Assembly: GCA_946478645.1 (NCBI GenBank)
Contig: CAMLCW010000078.1
Coordinates: 1-15,856, forward strand
Origin: an uncultured Variovorax sp.
Lineage (GTDB): Bacteria; Pseudomonadota; Gammaproteobacteria; Burkholderiales; Burkholderiaceae
Reading direction: 5' to 3'
Length of the DNA: 15,856 bases
Under the pieces are notes generated by a model. It was not told the origin of the DNA. It made no database searches and worked only from the letters and a program-made list of their open reading frames with translations. Below are positions 6,893 to 15,398 of this stretch, piece after piece. The translations under genes and the position numbers were made by a program. The number at the start of each line of letters is the position of its first letter. Within the stretch, counting starts at the first letter, position 1.

Positions 6893-8227
6893 ATGCCCCG
6901 CTTCGCCAGATCCCTCTTCGGCCAGGTCGTCATCGCGCTGGTGCTCGGCGTGCTGGCCGGCCTCCTCGTGCCCGAATTCGCCGTCAAGCTCAAGCCGCTT
7001 GGCGACGCGTTCATCAAGCTGATCAAGATGATCATTCCGGTGCTGGTGTTCTGCGTGGTGGTGCACGGCATCGCCGGCGCCGGCGACCTCAAGCGCGTGG
7101 GCCGCGTCGGCGTGAAGGCGCTGATCTACTTCGAGGTGCTCACCACCATCGCGCTGGCCATGGGCCTGGTGCTGGCCTTCGTGTTCGAGCCCGGCGTGGG
7201 CATGAACGTCGATCCGGGCCAGCTCGACGCGACCGCGCTGAGCGCCTACGCATCGAACGCCGACAAGCTCACGAGCGGCGGCACGGTCGAGTTCCTCATG
7301 AAGCTGATCCCGACCACGGTGGTCGCCGCCTTCGCCACCGGCGACGTGCTGCAGGTGCTGCTGTTCGCGGTGCTGTTCGGCTGCGCGCTCGCACTGCTCG
7401 GCGAGCGCGGCAAGCCGGTGGCGGTGGTCGTGGACGCGCTCTCGCTGGTGCTGTTCAAGATCATGGGCATCATCATCAAGCTCGCGCCGCTCGGCGTGCT
7501 GGGCGCCATCGCCTTCACGGTCGGCAAGTACGGCATCGGCTCGCTCAAGCAGCTCGGCATGCTGGTGGCGCTGTTCTATGGCGCGGTGCTGGTGTTCGTG
7601 TTCGTGGTGCTCGGCGCGGTCATGCGCATTTCGGGCTTCAGCCTCTGGAAGCTGCTGCGCTACCTGCGCGAGGAGCTCGCGATCGTGTTCGCCACCACCT
7701 CGTCGGACAGCGTGCTGCCGCAGATCATGGCCAAGCTGCGCCGCATGGGCATCCGCGACTCGACGGTGGGCCTGGTGATTCCCACGGGCTATTCGTTTAA
7801 CCTCGATGCCTTCTCGATCTACATCACGCTGGCGGCGGTGTTCATCGCGCAGGCCACCAACACGCCGATCGGCATGGGCGACCTGCTCGCGATCCTCGCG
7901 ATCGCGCTGGTCACCTCGAAGGGCGCGCACGGCGTGCCGGGCTCGGCCATCGTGGTGCTGGCCGCCACGCTGCATGCGATACCCGCGATACCGGCGATCG
8001 GCCTGGTGCTGGTGCTCTCGGTGGACTGGTTCATGGGCATCGCGCGCGCGCTCGGCAACCTGATCGGCAACTGCGTGGCCACGGTGGCCGTGGCCGCCTG
8101 GGAGGGGGACATCGACCGCGAGCGCGCCCATGCGGTGCTCGACGGCACCTACGTGCCCGACGAGGTGCCGGCCGACGACGCGAGCGCCGCCGCGCCGATC
8201 GCCACCGCCGGCGCGGTCGTCCGCTGA
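6893..8227 (+). CDS. DAACS-family dicarboxylate/amino acid:cation symporter (DctA-like)
   Basis: The 444-residue inner-membrane protein belongs to the DctA/GltP family, which takes up C4-dicarboxylates or acidic amino acids with protons or sodium. The first hairpin serine-rich motif reads ATTSSDSVLP (267-276), followed by GLVIPTGYSFNLD, IYITLAAVFIAQATNTP, and the second hairpin GAHGVPGSAIVVLAATL; the C-terminal RALGNLIGNCVATVAVAAWE matches DctA closely. Where DctA normally has NLDGT (NMDGT in relatives), this protein has NLDAF (303-307), which suggests a different substrate subgroup. The start at ATG 6893 has AAGGAG at 6881-6886; the upstream ATG at 6833 falls inside an operator-like palindrome. 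A GntR regulator follows after 6 bp. The name dctA is withheld because the binding motif differs. Confidence 0.92.
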   Translation: MPRFARSLFGQVVIALVLGVLAGLLVPEFAVKLKPLGDAFIKLIKMIIPVLVFCVVVHGIAGAGDLKRVGRVGVKALIYFEVLTTIALAMGLVLAFVFEPGVGMNVDPGQLDATALSAYASNADKLTSGGTVEFLMKLIPTTVVAAFATGDVLQVLLFAVLFGCALALLGERGKPVAVVVDALSLVLFKIMGIIIKLAPLGVLGAIAFTVGKYGIGSLKQLGMLVALFYGAVLVFVFVVLGAVMRISGFSLWKLLRYLREELAIVFATTSSDSVLPQIMAKLRRMGIRDSTVGLVIPTGYSFNLDAFSIYITLAAVFIAQATNTPIGMGDLLAILAIALVTSKGAHGVPGSAIVVLAATLHAIPAIPAIGLVLVLSVDWFMGIARALGNLIGNCVATVAVAAWEGDIDRERAHAVLDGTYVPDEVPADDASAAAPIATAGAVVR

Positions 8228-8233
8228 CCCGCG

Positions 8234-8947
8234 ATGGCGCCCGCCAACGACGTCACGCCCACCGCGATCGCCGAGCGCGTGGTCGAAGCGATCCTGGCGC
8301 AGAAGCTCGCGCCGGGCGAGCGGCTCGGCGAGCAGGCGCTGGCCGAGAATTTCGCAGTCAGCCGCACCATGGTGCGCGAGGCGCTGATGCAGCTGCAGGC
8401 GCGCGGCTTCGTCGAGGTGCAGTCGCGCCGCGGCTGGTACGTGGTGGAACCCTCGGCCGAGGAAGCGCGCGATGCGTTCTCCGCCCGCCGCATCGTCGAG
8501 GCCGGCATCCTGGCCGAGAGCGAGGGCCGGCCGCTGCAGGCGGCGATCCGCAAGCTGCGCGAGCACATCGTCGACGAGCAACGCGCCATCGAGGGTGCCG
8601 ACGCCGCCACACGCGCCTTCCTGCTGGCGGACTTCCACGTCTGCCTGGCCGAGCAGATGGGGCACCAGCTGCTGGTCGACGTGCTGCGCGACCTGACGGC
8701 CCGCACCACGCTGGCCGCCACGCTCTACCAGTCGAAGCACGAGGCCGGACAGTCGTGCGCCGAGCATGGCGCGATCGTCGCGGCGCTGGAGGCCGGCGAC
8801 ACCGACGCGGCGCGCCGCCTCATGATCGACCACATCGGCAACGTCGAGCGCGCGCTCGAGGTGACGCCGCCCGCCGCGCCCGACGCGCCGTCCCGGCTGC
8901 GCGCCACGCTGGCGCCGATCGCGCTGCCGGCCCGCGTGCGGCGCTGA
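8234..8947 (+). CDS. GntR-family regulator with FCD ligand domain
   Basis: The 237-residue protein is a FadR-subfamily GntR regulator. The winged helix-turn-helix spans about residues 11-75, with LGEQALAENFAVSRTMVREAL as the recognition region and GWYVVEP closing the wing. The all-helical FCD domain (about 83-215) keeps the putative metal-binding residues: H135 in FHVCL, H178 in AEHGAI and H200 in MIDHI. Such domains bind carboxylates or other small acids that release the protein from DNA. It begins 6 bp after the symporter stop and has only a weak ribosome site, consistent with coupled translation. It probably controls the symporter through the palindromes at 6832-6865 in response to the transported acid; this is inference from position. 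Confidence 0.93.
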   Translation: MAPANDVTPTAIAERVVEAILAQKLAPGERLGEQALAENFAVSRTMVREALMQLQARGFVEVQSRRGWYVVEPSAEEARDAFSARRIVEAGILAESEGRPLQAAIRKLREHIVDEQRAIEGADAATRAFLLADFHVCLAEQMGHQLLVDVLRDLTARTTLAATLYQSKHEAGQSCAEHGAIVAALEAGDTDAARRLMIDHIGNVERALEVTPPAAPDAPSRLRATLAPIALPARVRR

Positions 8948-8950
8948 GCA

Positions 8951-8992
8951 CCCCCATTGCAAAATGGGGGCGACGACCGACACCGGTCGTCG
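8951..8992. repeat. Two adjacent perfect stem-loops
   Basis: CCCCCATT (8951-8958) pairs perfectly with AATGGGGG (8963-8970) around a GCAA loop, a GNRA tetraloop. The next base starts CGACGACCG (8971-8979), which pairs perfectly with CGGTCGTCG (8984-8992) around ACAC. They begin 3 nt after the GntR stop and end 28 nt before the AI-2E start. There is no T-run after either stem, so they are not a standard intrinsic terminator. Confidence 0.8.
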
Positions 8993-9020
8993 CGGAGCTC
9001 GGCTACAGTCCGTTTCACGT

Positions 9021-10088
9021 ATGAACACACCCCAACTCCAGCGCGGCTGCTTCATCGCCCTGCTCGCACTCGTCACGGTCGCCTTCGTCTGGGTGCTGGT
9101 GCCTTTCTTCGGCGCAGTGCTCTGGGGCGTGGCGCTGGCGATCCTGTTCACCCCGCTCTACAAGTGGCTGCTCGGGAAAATGAAGGGCCGCAAGAACGCG
9201 GCCGCGCTCGCGACGCTCGCGATCTGCCTGTTCATCGTGATTCTTCCGCTCGCGATGATCGGCGTGTCGCTGGTGCAGGAGGCCGCACAAGTCACGCAGA
9301 AGATCCGCTCGGGGCAGATCGACTTTGCCGCGTATTTCCAGCAGATCCTCAATGCGATGCCGCAATGGATGTGGAACATCTTCAACCGCTTCAACTTCGG
9401 GGACACCGAAGCCTGGCAGGCCCGCATCTCGGCGGGTGCCGCACAGGGCAGCCAGGTCATCGCGGGCAAGGCGCTCACCATCGGGCAGAACACCTTCGAA
9501 TTTTTCGTCAGCTTCTTCGTGATGCTGTACCTGCTGTACTTCCTGGTGCGCGACGGTGCGGCGCTGTCCACGAACATGCGCCGCGCGGTGCCGCTGGCGC
9601 AGCCGCACACCGAATACCTGCTGAACAAGTTCACCACCGTGATCCGCGCCACGGTCAAGGGCAACGTGGCCGTGGCCGTGACGCAAGGCGCGATCGGCGG
9701 GCTGGCGTTCGCATTCCTCGGGGTGCAGGGGGCCATGCTCTGGGCGGTGCTGATGGCGTTCCTGTCGCTGCTGCCGGCCGTGGGCGCCGCGCTCATCTGG
9801 GGCCCGGTGGCGCTGTATTACCTGGCCACCGGGCACTTCTGGCAAGGCGGCGTGCTGATCTTCGTCGGCGTGTTCGTGATTGGGCTGGTGGACAACATCC
9901 TGCGCCCGGTGCTCGTCGGCAAGGACACGCAGATGCCCGACTACATCGTGCTGCTGTCCACCATCGGCGGCATTGCGATCTTCGGCATCAACGGCTTCGT
10001 GATCGGCCCCGTGATCGCGGCGCTGTTCATGGCGGCGTGGAGCCTGTTCGTGGCTTCGGAGAAGCTCGAGGTGCCGCCGAAGGATTGA
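9021..10088 (+). CDS. AI-2E/PerM-family transporter
   Basis: The 355-residue protein is a complete AI-2E (PerM/TqsA/YdiK) family membrane protein, with about eight helices: a pair at the N-terminus (near 12-55), one near 68-90, and the conserved C-terminal block. Family signatures are FFVMLYLLYFLVRDG, the KGNVAVAVTQGAIGGLAFAFLG segment, FLSLLPAVGAALIWGPVALYYL, and DNILRPVLVGKDTQMP (D291, N292, R295, P296). Characterised members export autoinducer-2 or act as sodium/proton antiporters, and the function here cannot be told apart. I chose ATG 9021; an upstream in-frame ATG at 8964 lies inside the first perfect hairpin and adds a hydrophilic tail. No strong Shine-Dalgarno precedes 9021. Repeat copy A begins 13 nt after the stop. 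Confidence 0.92.
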   Translation: MNTPQLQRGCFIALLALVTVAFVWVLVPFFGAVLWGVALAILFTPLYKWLLGKMKGRKNAAALATLAICLFIVILPLAMIGVSLVQEAAQVTQKIRSGQIDFAAYFQQILNAMPQWMWNIFNRFNFGDTEAWQARISAGAAQGSQVIAGKALTIGQNTFEFFVSFFVMLYLLYFLVRDGAALSTNMRRAVPLAQPHTEYLLNKFTTVIRATVKGNVAVAVTQGAIGGLAFAFLGVQGAMLWAVLMAFLSLLPAVGAALIWGPVALYYLATGHFWQGGVLIFVGVFVIGLVDNILRPVLVGKDTQMPDYIVLLSTIGGIAIFGINGFVIGPVIAALFMAAWSLFVASEKLEVPPKD

Positions 10089-10101
10089 CCGAGGGGGGCG
10101 T

Positions 10102-10240
10102 CGGGAGCGGACAGCCGAACGCAGAGGTCGCGAAGGTCTCGCAGAAGTCGCAGAAGGAAAACCAAAGATTTTTTTCGGTTTTTCTTCTGCGACTTCTGCG
10201 TAGCTTTTGTCTTCCTTCTGCGTTCGGCTGTCCGCTCCCG
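10102..10240 (+). repeat. Palindromic dispersed element, copy A
   Basis: A 139-bp near-palindrome. The outer 24 bases (10102-10125) are the exact reverse complement of 10217-10240. After about 15 loosely matched bases, a second perfect 17-bp stem pairs 10140-10156 with 10184-10200, then AAAACC pairs with GGTTTT near the tip. The arms contain repeated CGCAGAAGT-like units. It starts 13 nt after the AI-2E stop. The RNA would fold into one long hairpin of about 55-60 pairs. It has no coding capacity of its own. Related copies lie at 12286 and 15247. Confidence 0.92.
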
Positions 10241-10337
10241 CATCCTGCGACCCCGTCCTGCATTTCGTCGCATTCCGCTGGGCAGCGAACGCATGCTGCG
10301 CGATCGTCGAGACCTCCACTCATCACGAGGTCATCCG

Positions 10338-10772
10338 ATGCAACTTTCCCTTCTCACCCGCCCGCGCACACTGTGCGCCGCCCTGCTCCTGTCGCCGCTG
10401 GCCACGCTGGCCGCCGACCTGGAACTGCGCGTGGCCGATGGCCCGCCCGCCGCAGCCACGCTCTACGTGGCGCTGTACGACAGCGCCGAAGCCTTCGCGG
10501 GCAGCGGCAAGCCCGTGGCTGCGCAGACGGCGCCGCTGCAAGGCGGCACGGCACGGCTGCGCTTCGCGAACCTCGCGCCAGGGCGTTATGCGCTGCGCGT
10601 GTTTGCCGACGAGAACGGCAACGGCAAGCTCGACGCCAACCCGCTGGGCCTGCCGCTCGAACGCTACGGCTTCTCGAACGATGCCAAGGGCCAACGCGGC
10701 GCGCCCGCCTTCGATGCCGCGGCGCTGCAGATCGAGGCCGCCGACGTGTCGACCCTGGTCCACCTGCGCTGA
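10338..10772 (+). CDS. Secreted DUF2141 protein
   Basis: The 144-residue protein has a Sec-type signal peptide (about 1-25, cleavage near LATLA-A) followed by one DUF2141 domain of beta-sandwich type. The signature ends of the domain are clear: LYVALYDSAEAF, PGRYALRVFADENGNGKLD with an acidic calcium-loop-like DENGNGKLD (91-99), NPLGLPLERYGFSNDAKG, and GAPAFDAAAL. The biochemical role of this family is unknown. The ATG at 10338 follows a GAGG at about 10325; the longer frame from 10293 adds an arginine-rich stretch that would spoil the leader. It ends 10 bp before the carotenoid-oxygenase gene and is almost surely cotranscribed with it, so a periplasmic accessory or binding role for that enzyme is a reasonable guess. 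Confidence 0.88.
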   Translation: MQLSLLTRPRTLCAALLLSPLATLAADLELRVADGPPAAATLYVALYDSAEAFAGSGKPVAAQTAPLQGGTARLRFANLAPGRYALRVFADENGNGKLDANPLGLPLERYGFSNDAKGQRGAPAFDAAALQIEAADVSTLVHLR

Positions 10773-10782
10773 GGTGCCGTCC

Positions 10783-12285
10783 ATGCCACAACGACGCGAA
10801 CTCCTGCGCCTGCTCGCTGCGGCCGGCGCCCTCCCCTGGCTGGCCCCGCTTGCACGCGCCGCGGCATCCGATGGCGGATGGCAGGCCGAATTCGAGGCCG
10901 CCGGCGCCGCATGGAAATCCGGCTTCGCCACGCCGGCCGCCGACCTGCCGCCGGTGCGCGCCGCCGTGCGCGGCCGCTTTCCCGACGCGGTCGCGGGCAC
11001 GCTGTTTCGCAACGGCCCCGCAGGCCACGACCTCGGCGGCGCGCGCTACCACCACTGGTTCGATGGCGACGGCATGGTGCAGCGCTTCACGATCGAAGGC
11101 CGCGAAGTGCGGCACCAGGGCCGCTACGTCGCCACGAGCAAGCGCACGGCCGAGCTGCAAGCCGGCCGTCGGCTCACCGAGGCCTTCGGCACGATGCCGC
11201 CGGGCGCGCCGCCGCCGTCATCGCCCGACAGCATGAACGTGGCCAACACCAGCGTGCTGCCGCTCGCCGGCGAGCTGCTGGCGCTGTGGGAAGGCGGCTC
11301 GGCCACGCGGCTCGATCCGCGCACGCTCGCCACGCGGGGCCTGAAGACATGGCGCCCCGACTTCGCGGGCATGCCGTTCTCGGCCCATCCGCGCGTGGAC
11401 CCCGACGGCACGGTCTGGAACTTCGGCGTCGGCGCGGGGCAGGACCTGCTCGTGCTCTACGAGCTCGCGGCCGACGGTGTGCTGCGCCGCGCCGACGCGA
11501 TCCCGGTGCCCGACCTGCCGATGGTCCACGACTTCGCGGTGACCGCGCGGCACCTCGTCTTCCTGATGCCGCCGCTGGTGTACGACGCCCAACGCAAGGA
11601 GGCCGGTGCGAGCTTTCTCGATGCGCATGTCTGGCGCCCCGAGCTCGGCATGCGCGTGCTCGTCGTCGACAAGCAGGACTGGTCGCGTCGCCACACGCTG
11701 CAGCTGCCTGCGGGCTTCCTGTTCCATGTCGGCAATGCCTGGGAAGAGGACGCGCCCGGCGGCGCGCGGATCCACATCGACTATGTGCGCTCGGACACCG
11801 CCGCCACCGTGTTCACCACGAGTCGCGAGCTGATGCGCGCGCGCTGGGTGAAACGCCCGACGCCGCAATTGACGGTCGCCACGCTGGACCTCGGCACCGG
11901 CCGCGCCACGCAGACCACGCTGCCGTTCGACGCCGAGTTTCCGCGCATCGATCCGCGCCGCACCGGCCTGCGCCACCGCCGCGTGGTCCATGCGACCGGC
12001 GCCGTGCCCGAGCGGCCCGGCTTCACCGCCGTGGCGCTGACCGACGTCGAAACGGGCCGCAGCCAGCGCTACAGCTATGGCCGGCAGGCGATGGTGGAGG
12101 AGCATGTTTTCGTGCCCGACGGCCGGGGCCCTGGCTGGCTGCTGGGCACCGCGCTCGACTTCGGCCAACAGAAGACGCTGCTCTCGTGCTTCGCAGCCGA
12201 TGCACTCGGCGCGGGGCCGGTCGCGCAGGCCACGCTGCCGTATGCGCTGCCGCTGGGGCTGCACGGGGCGTTCGTGGCCGTGTGA
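10783..12285 (+). CDS. Carotenoid oxygenase-family dioxygenase with export leader
   Basis: The 500-residue protein belongs to the carotenoid/stilbene cleavage oxygenase family (RPE65, lignostilbene dioxygenase), iron(II) enzymes that split a double bond with O2. The four iron-binding histidines fit H202 (FSAHPRVD), H249 (MVHDF), H315 (FLFHVGNAWEED) and H494 (LGLHGAF); FRNGPAG, HWFDGDGM and NVANTSV are family landmarks. The N-terminus reads QRRELLRLL followed by a hydrophobic run and ALARAAAS-like cleavage region, resembling a twin-arginine leader (residues 1-28), which is unusual as most family members are cytosolic. A much longer frame begins at 10207 inside repeat A and is rejected: ATG 10783 lies 10 bp after the DUF2141 stop. 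Substrate could be a carotenoid, apocarotenoid or lignin-derived stilbene; undecided. Confidence 0.92.
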   Translation: MPQRRELLRLLAAAGALPWLAPLARAAASDGGWQAEFEAAGAAWKSGFATPAADLPPVRAAVRGRFPDAVAGTLFRNGPAGHDLGGARYHHWFDGDGMVQRFTIEGREVRHQGRYVATSKRTAELQAGRRLTEAFGTMPPGAPPPSSPDSMNVANTSVLPLAGELLALWEGGSATRLDPRTLATRGLKTWRPDFAGMPFSAHPRVDPDGTVWNFGVGAGQDLLVLYELAADGVLRRADAIPVPDLPMVHDFAVTARHLVFLMPPLVYDAQRKEAGASFLDAHVWRPELGMRVLVVDKQDWSRRHTLQLPAGFLFHVGNAWEEDAPGGARIHIDYVRSDTAATVFTTSRELMRARWVKRPTPQLTVATLDLGTGRATQTTLPFDAEFPRIDPRRTGLRHRRVVHATGAVPERPGFTAVALTDVETGRSQRYSYGRQAMVEEHVFVPDGRGPGWLLGTALDFGQQKTLLSCFAADALGAGPVAQATLPYALPLGLHGAFVAV

Positions 12286-12428
12286 GGAATGCGGGAGCGG
12301 GCAGCCGGACGCAGAAGTCGCAAAGGTTTCGCAGAAGTCGCAAAAGGGGACCCAAGAACATTCTTTTTGTGTCTTCTGCGACCTCTGCGTCGCTTTTGTA
12401 TTTCTTCTGCGTTCGGCTCCCGCATTCC
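12286..12428 (+). repeat. Palindromic dispersed element, copy B
   Basis: A 143-bp near-palindrome that begins at the base after the oxygenase stop codon and ends 2 bp before the LysR stop codon, filling the whole convergent gap. GGAATGCGGGAG (12286-12297) is mirrored exactly by 12417-12428. The right arm lacks about 7 bases (the counterpart of CGGGCAG), giving a bulge. Further in, GCAGAAGTCGCA-like units pair with TGCGACCTCTGC-like units. The loop region has GGGGACCCAAGAACATTC. Likely acts as a two-way transcript end. Confidence 0.9.
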
Positions 12429-12430
12429 GC

Positions 12431-13333
12431 TCACCCCCCCCACCACCCTTCCGCAAACCGCCCCTGCAGAAAAGCCACGAAGCCCGACACCTTCCCCGGC
12501 ACCAGCTTGGGCGACGGAAACACGGCGTGGATCTCCTGCTCGGGCAAGGCATGGTCGGCGAGCACCTCGCACACCTTGCCCGCGGCCAGCGACTCGCTCG
12601 CCACGTAGCGCGGCATCAGCGCGATGCCCAGGCCGTCGCGCGCGGCAGCCAGCACGGCCGACAGGTTGTTCGATCGGAAGCGGCCCGACATCGGTACGGT
12701 GACAGCCTCGCCCTTGGGCGTATGCATGCGCCAGAACTCGTCGCCGACCACGCTGCTGTAGATCAGCGCCACGTGCGCGCTCAGGTCCTTCGCACGCCGG
12801 GGCGTGCCGTGCTTCTTCAGGTAGCCGGGCGCGGCCACCATGGCCCAGGGATTGGTGCCGAGGTAACGCGCGCCCAGCGATGAATCGGCCAGCTTGCCCA
12901 TGCGGATCGCCACGTCGATGCCCTGCGCGACGAGGTCGACGTAGCGGTCCTCGAAGCTCAGGTCGAGCTGCACCTGCGGATGGCGGCGCATGTATTCGAG
13001 CGCGAGCGGCACCACCACGCGGCGCCCGAACGCCACCGAGGTGCCCACGCGCAAGAGGCCCTGCGCCTGATTCTGCCGCAGCTGGACGATGCTGTCGGCC
13101 TCCTCGGCATCGCGCACGATGGTCTTGCACTTCTCGTAATAAAGCGCGCCCGGCTCGGTGAGGCTCACGCCGCGCGTGTTGCGGTTGAGCAAGCGCGCCT
13201 TGAGTCGCGCCTCGATGGCCGCGACCTGCTTGGTCACGGTGGGCTGCGTGGTGTTGAACTCGCGCGCCGCCTTCGAGAAGCTGCCGGTCTCGACCACGCG
13301 CACGAACATTTCCATTGCCAAGAGTCTGTCCAT
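12431..13333 (-). CDS. LysR-family regulator, probable activator of gcl
   Basis: The 300-residue protein is a standard LysR-type regulator. The N-terminal helix-turn-helix covers about residues 1-60 (FVRVVETGSFSKAAREFNTTQPTVTKQVAAIE), followed by a linker helix and an inducer-binding domain (about 90-295) of two periplasmic-protein-like lobes. It is transcribed divergently from gcl with 112 bp between starts, the classic layout for a LysR protein controlling its neighbour. A palindrome with a T-N11-A core lies in that gap. The likely inducer is glyoxylate or a related two- or three-carbon acid, which is inference. ATG 13333 puts the helix-turn-helix at the normal place. Its stop lies 2 bp from repeat copy B, which separates it from the convergent oxygenase gene. 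Confidence 0.93.
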   Translation of the reverse strand: MDRLLAMEMFVRVVETGSFSKAAREFNTTQPTVTKQVAAIEARLKARLLNRNTRGVSLTEPGALYYEKCKTIVRDAEEADSIVQLRQNQAQGLLRVGTSVAFGRRVVVPLALEYMRRHPQVQLDLSFEDRYVDLVAQGIDVAIRMGKLADSSLGARYLGTNPWAMVAAPGYLKKHGTPRRAKDLSAHVALIYSSVVGDEFWRMHTPKGEAVTVPMSGRFRSNNLSAVLAAARDGLGIALMPRYVASESLAAGKVCEVLADHALPEQEIHAVFPSPKLVPGKVSGFVAFLQGRFAEGWWGG

Positions 13334-13351
13334 GCGCGCATCGTAGTCACT

Positions 13352-13370
13352 TATTCCGCCATGGAATAGC
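13352..13370. promoter_or_regulatory. LysR-type binding palindrome in the lysR-gcl gap
   Basis: TATTCC (13353-13358) and GGAATA (13364-13369) are exact inverted repeats separated by GCCAT, and the core TTCC-N5-GGAA has the T-N11-A spacing of LysR-type sites. It is about 20-36 bp upstream of the regulator start and about 76-93 bp upstream of gcl, suited to autorepression and to activation of gcl. A possible gcl -10, TACAGT, is at 13414-13419, with no clear -35. Confidence 0.65.
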
Positions 13371-13445
13371 TTTTATGGCCTGCAGCCGTCTTCTTCGAAC
13401 GGGCATCGCTTCCTACAGTGGGCCCACCTCAACGGAGACAGTCCC

Positions 13446-15239
<1,794 letters not shown>

Positions 15240-15246
15240 AGGAATC

Positions 15247-15372
15247 CGGACAACCGGACGCAGAGAACGCAGAGGTTTCGCAGAGGACGCAAAAGGAAAT
15301 CCAAATTTCCTTGAATGGCTGTTCTTTTGCGCCTTTTGCGAAACCTTTGCGTCCTCTGCGTCCGGTAGTCCG
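15247..15372 (+). repeat. Palindromic dispersed element, copy C, between gcl and hyi
   Basis: A 126-bp near-palindrome starting 7 nt after the gcl stop and ending 26 nt before the hyi start. The 19 outer bases at 15247-15265 are the reverse complement of 15354-15372 with one mismatch; further inward about 25 of the next 31 aligned positions still pair. Arms are CGCAGAGG/CGCAAAGG units, and the tip region holds GGAAATCCAAATTTCC. Unlike copies A and B it lies within an expected operon. Confidence 0.9.
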
Positions 15373-15398
15373 ATCCCGAATTCGATCTGAAAGACCCC

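Noticed and set aside
8951..8992. Intrinsic terminator after the GntR gene
   Set aside because: Stems are strong but no T-run follows either one, so the call was kept as stem-loops of unknown function.
10102..10240. Tandem CGCAGAAG units as a CRISPR array
   Set aside because: Units are 9-11 nt, directly adjacent, without unique spacers of uniform length, and the region is palindromic.
10241..10337. Promoter for the DUF2141-oxygenase pair
   Set aside because: No acceptable -35/-10 pair could be found in the 97 bp after repeat A, so none is annotated.
10207..10782. N-terminal extension of the oxygenase frame
   Set aside because: It starts inside repeat copy A and overlaps the whole DUF2141 gene in another frame; the ATG at 10783 gives an export leader and normal family length.
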